Source: Arcicella rigui (GTDB lineage Bacteria > Bacteroidota > Bacteroidia > Cytophagales > Spirosomataceae). Taken from it: 64,000 bases of DNA. Where the stretch lies: contig NZ_JAYFUM010000022.1 in NCBI RefSeq assembly GCF_034929435.1, positions 62,001 through 126,000 of the forward strand, read 5' to 3'. Numbering within the stretch: position 1 is the first letter of the stretch; each line of letters begins with the position of its first letter. Both the position numbers and the translations under genes were made by a program. Of this stretch, positions 61,704 through 64,000 are shown piece after piece. Under the pieces are notes generated by a model that saw nothing but the letters and a program-made list of their open reading frames with translations, did no database searches and had not been told where the DNA came from.

Positions 61704-62876
61704 ATGTCACTAAATCTTAATCGTCGTAATTGGCTTAAAAAAAGTTTATTAGCTACTGCTGGTATTAGTACTGCAAGTGCTTTCATTCAAAAAGCAGCAG
61801 CAAATCCTTTACTTCGTCTGGAGTTACAGCAAAGCCTTCTTCAAGAATTTACTTTAGAAAGAGAACATACTAACATACCAACGACTGCTAAGACGCTTGT
61901 TAGACTTAGTGCCAACGAAAATCCATGGGGGCCATCAGAAAAAACTAAACAGGCTTTAATTGGAGCTATCGGTGAATCTAATCGCTATGCTTTTAAATTG
62001 CGTAGCGAGCTAATCAAGGCCATTGCTGAAAAAGAAGGAGTACCTGAAAACTATATTCTTTTAGGAGCAGGCTCATCTGAATTATTAACAGCGTCTTTAG
62101 TAGCTTTCGGACAAAAAGGTAAAATTTTAGTTGGTGACCCTTGCTACATTTCTGGAAATGAAGAAAGAGTACCAATGGAAAAAGTACCATTGACCAAAGA
62201 TTATCAGTACGATTTGGATGCCATTGCCAGCAAAATAAATGGCTCACAGAGTTTGGTGTACATCACTAACCCCAACAACCCGATTGGTGCGATACTTCCT
62301 TCGGAGTCTTTGAGTGCTTTTATTGACAATGTTTCTGATAAAATCACTGTGTTGTCAGATGAGGCATACATTGATTACGCAAAAGACCCTAAAACAGCTA
62401 CGATGATTCCTGCGGTAAAAGCAGGTAAGAATGTTTTGGTACTTCGCACAATGTCTAAACTATATGCTTTTGCAGGTTTACGTTGTGGTTATGCTATTGC
62501 TAAACCAGAAATCCTAAAGAAAATTCAGCCTTATTGTTCAGGAGGTTTTGATATGTCTGTCCCTTCATTTGCTGCTGCCATTGCTGCTTTGAAAGATACA
62601 GAATTTCAACAATTGACTTTGAAAAACACTGAGGAATCAAAACAATATTTGTATGCTTTCTTAACAAAAATTGGATATACTTACATTCCTTCATCGGCTA
62701 ATTTCGTGATTTTTCCTTTGAAAATGAAAGGCTCAGATATGCTAAGTAAAATGGCAGCAGAAGGTGTGATGCTTAGAAAATGGGAATTCGACCGTCAGCA
62801 TTGGTGCAGAGTTTCAATCGGAACTTTAGACGAAATGAAATCATTCGCTGAAGCATTTTCTAAAATTATCTCCTGA
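61704..62876 (+). CDS. Tat-exported aminotransferase, HisC-like (PLP fold type I)
   Basis: 390 residues from the ATG at 61704; the frame extends upstream only by a TTG. The N-terminus NRRNWLKKSLLATAGISTASAF is a twin-arginine signal. The body is a class I/II aminotransferase: LSANENPWGPSEKTKQAL, LLGAGSSELLTASL, YITNPNNPIGAILP, VLSDEAYIDYA, and the PLP-lysine region RTMSKLYAFAGLRCGYA. Histidinol-phosphate aminotransferases share this pattern but act in the cytoplasm; here the enzyme would be folded with PLP and exported. It is followed after 64 bases by a Tat-exported amine oxidase. Confidence 0.9.
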   Translation: MSLNLNRRNWLKKSLLATAGISTASAFIQKAAANPLLRLELQQSLLQEFTLEREHTNIPTTAKTLVRLSANENPWGPSEKTKQALIGAIGESNRYAFKLRSELIKAIAEKEGVPENYILLGAGSSELLTASLVAFGQKGKILVGDPCYISGNEERVPMEKVPLTKDYQYDLDAIASKINGSQSLVYITNPNNPIGAILPSESLSAFIDNVSDKITVLSDEAYIDYAKDPKTATMIPAVKAGKNVLVLRTMSKLYAFAGLRCGYAIAKPEILKKIQPYCSGGFDMSVPSFAAAIAALKDTEFQQLTLKNTEESKQYLYAFLTKIGYTYIPSSANFVIFPLKMKGSDMLSKMAAEGVMLRKWEFDRQHWCRVSIGTLDEMKSFAEAFSKIIS

Positions 62877-62882
62877 TTTTGT

Positions 62883-62925
62883 GATTCATACTTGCTTCAA
62901 AATTGCATTGAAGCAAGTATGAATC
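62883..62925 (+). repeat. Perfect 18-bp intergenic hairpin
   Basis: GATTCATACTTGCTTCAA and its exact complement flank the loop AATTGCA. It begins 6 bases after the aminotransferase stop and ends 15 bases before the amine oxidase ATG. No T run follows, so it more likely stabilises or attenuates the bicistronic mRNA than terminates it. Confidence 0.9.
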
Positions 62926-62940
62926 TCTAAAAAGCATCAA

Positions 62941-64000
62941 ATGACAAGAAGAGACTTTATCGAAAAAACTGGTTCTGCCAGTTACCTTACTTTATTGGGT
63001 TTCGGACTGATTCCCGAATCAAATGCAAAACCACTCAACCTTCAAAGAAATAAGGCTAATAAAAAAATCATCATTTTAGGTGCTGGTTTAGCTGGAATGT
63101 CGAGTGCTTATGAATTAACAAAATTAGGCTATGAAGTTACTGTTTTAGAAGCCAGAAATAGACCAGGAGGAAGAATCTGGACTATCAGAGGCGGAACAAC
63201 AGAGACAGAAATTGGAGGAGTAACACAAACTTGTACTTTCGATAAAGGTTTGTATTATAACGGTGGTGCAGCCAGAATACCACATAATCATACACTAAGT
63301 TTACACTATTGTCGTGAATTTAATATTCCTTTAGAAATATTCATGAACGTAAACGAAGGTGCTTATTATTATGCAGAAGGCACTGGAAAATTATCGAATA
63401 AGCCCATTAAAATTAGAGAAATTCATGCAGATGTACGTGGTTATACAAGCGAACTTCTTACAAAAGCAATTGACCAAAAAGCATTAGATGAAGATGTTAC
63501 CAAAGAAGACCTTGAAAAATTAAGTGCTTACTTAAAAGAAGAGGGAGATTTGGACATTATGAAAAAATACAAAGGTTCTGAACGTCATGGCTATAAAAAA
63601 CAAGGAGCTTATGGTGAACAATCTCCAGAATTAGCTGCTCCACATTTATTACACGACATCATCGAATCTGGTTTTTTTCATCCCGCTTTTTCTAACGTTG
63701 GCGAATATACTTTCAATCAACAGCCTGTAATGTTACAGCCTGTTGGCGGTATGGATGCCCTTCCTTATGCTTTTGCAAAAAGATTAGAAGGTAAAATTCA
63801 ATACCAAGCAGAAGTACAAGAAATTAGAAAAACATCGCCAGGCGTAAAAATTGTTTACAAAGACAAAACTGGTGCTGTGAAAGAAATCAGTGGAGATTAT
63901 TGTATTTGTACTATTCCATTACCTATTCTTAAAAATATTCAGTCAGACTTATCGTCTGATGTAAGAAGAGCAGCCGATTTTGTGCCTTATATGAATACTG
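62941..64000 (+). CDS. Tat-exported flavin monoamine oxidase family protein (3' end cut)
   Basis: Open from the ATG at 62941 to the window edge (353 codons). The Tat signal TRRDFIEKTGSASYLTLLGF is followed by the FAD-binding motif KKIIILGAGLAGMSSAYEL and the second Gly-rich segment LEARNRPGGRIWTIRGG, diagnostic of L-amino-acid/monoamine oxidases. GGAARIPHNH and LQPVGGMDALPYAFA are further matches. The C-terminal FAD loop is outside. It probably oxidises an amine or amino acid in the periplasm, working with the preceding aminotransferase. Confidence 0.9.
   Translation, partial: MTRRDFIEKTGSASYLTLLGFGLIPESNAKPLNLQRNKANKKIIILGAGLAGMSSAYELTKLGYEVTVLEARNRPGGRIWTIRGGTTETEIGGVTQTCTFDKGLYYNGGAARIPHNHTLSLHYCREFNIPLEIFMNVNEGAYYYAEGTGKLSNKPIKIREIHADVRGYTSELLTKAIDQKALDEDVTKEDLEKLSAYLKEEGDLDIMKKYKGSERHGYKKQGAYGEQSPELAAPHLLHDIIESGFFHPAFSNVGEYTFNQQPVMLQPVGGMDALPYAFAKRLEGKIQYQAEVQEIRKTSPGVKIVYKDKTGAVKEISGDYCICTIPLPILKNIQSDLSSDVRRAADFVPYMNT

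Overview
The window comes from an AT-rich Bacteroidota chromosome, most likely a Cytophagales relative of the Spirosomaceae type (inference). The signs are a SusC/SusD pair, TonB receptors with carboxypeptidase-like N-domains, DUF1080 proteins, TAnnTTTG promoter elements and few recognisable Shine-Dalgarno sites. No rRNA, tRNA or CRISPR array was seen. The left edge cuts an amidohydrolase and the right edge cuts a flavin amine oxidase.

0-12.6 kb: a RAYT pseudogene among REP palindromes, a gamma-carbonic anhydrase, then exported sugar-processing genes: a DUF1080/PA14-like protein with a cytochrome-c-tailed beta-propeller dehydrogenase, two LamG/DUF1080-like proteins and a GMC oxidoreductase. 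A membrane protein and an L,D-transpeptidase-like protein lie between.

12.6-30.2 kb: accessory-rich. It holds a Nudix-type regulator, a serine recombinase, an Rpn nuclease, a PPOX protein, an attC-like palindrome beside a TRD-HEPN-like fusion, and a 41-bp minisatellite. An ApbE flavinyltransferase and a PepSY/flavodoxin reductase plus DUF2271 protein lie on either side of this block. An ankyrin protein, a DUF4143-type ATPase, YgiQ and a complete IS256-family element (1373 bp, 8-bp target duplication) follow.

30.3-48.5 kb: the most interesting part. This is a co-directional (minus) cluster that I read as a C-glycoside catabolic locus. It encodes a CarA-like FAD C-glycoside 3-oxidase, two C-glycoside deglycosidase alpha/beta pairs, four more xylose-isomerase-like TIM barrels, an NTF2-like protein, a GH35-like glycosidase, an MFS transporter, a TonB receptor and an AraC regulator. 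A truncated third alpha gene and a decayed second AraC gene show past duplication and loss. A plus-strand AAA ATPase and a small plus-strand ORF interrupt the cluster. The IS256 element sits in the terminator of the AraC gene.

48.6-64 kb: KduD-like dehydrogenase, a methyltransferase-like protein, a coiled-coil membrane protein, NadB, a CNT nucleoside transporter, a YfiT-like DinB protein, then a SusC/SusD/lipoprotein operon followed by a Tat-exported aminotransferase and a Tat-exported amine oxidase.

Proposed logic of the main locus: the TonB receptor and MFS protein import a glycosylated aromatic, the oxidase makes the 3-keto sugar, the alpha/beta deglycosidases break the C-C bond, and the TIM barrels and KduD process the released keto sugar. 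Substrate and function are inferred from family resemblance and synteny only.
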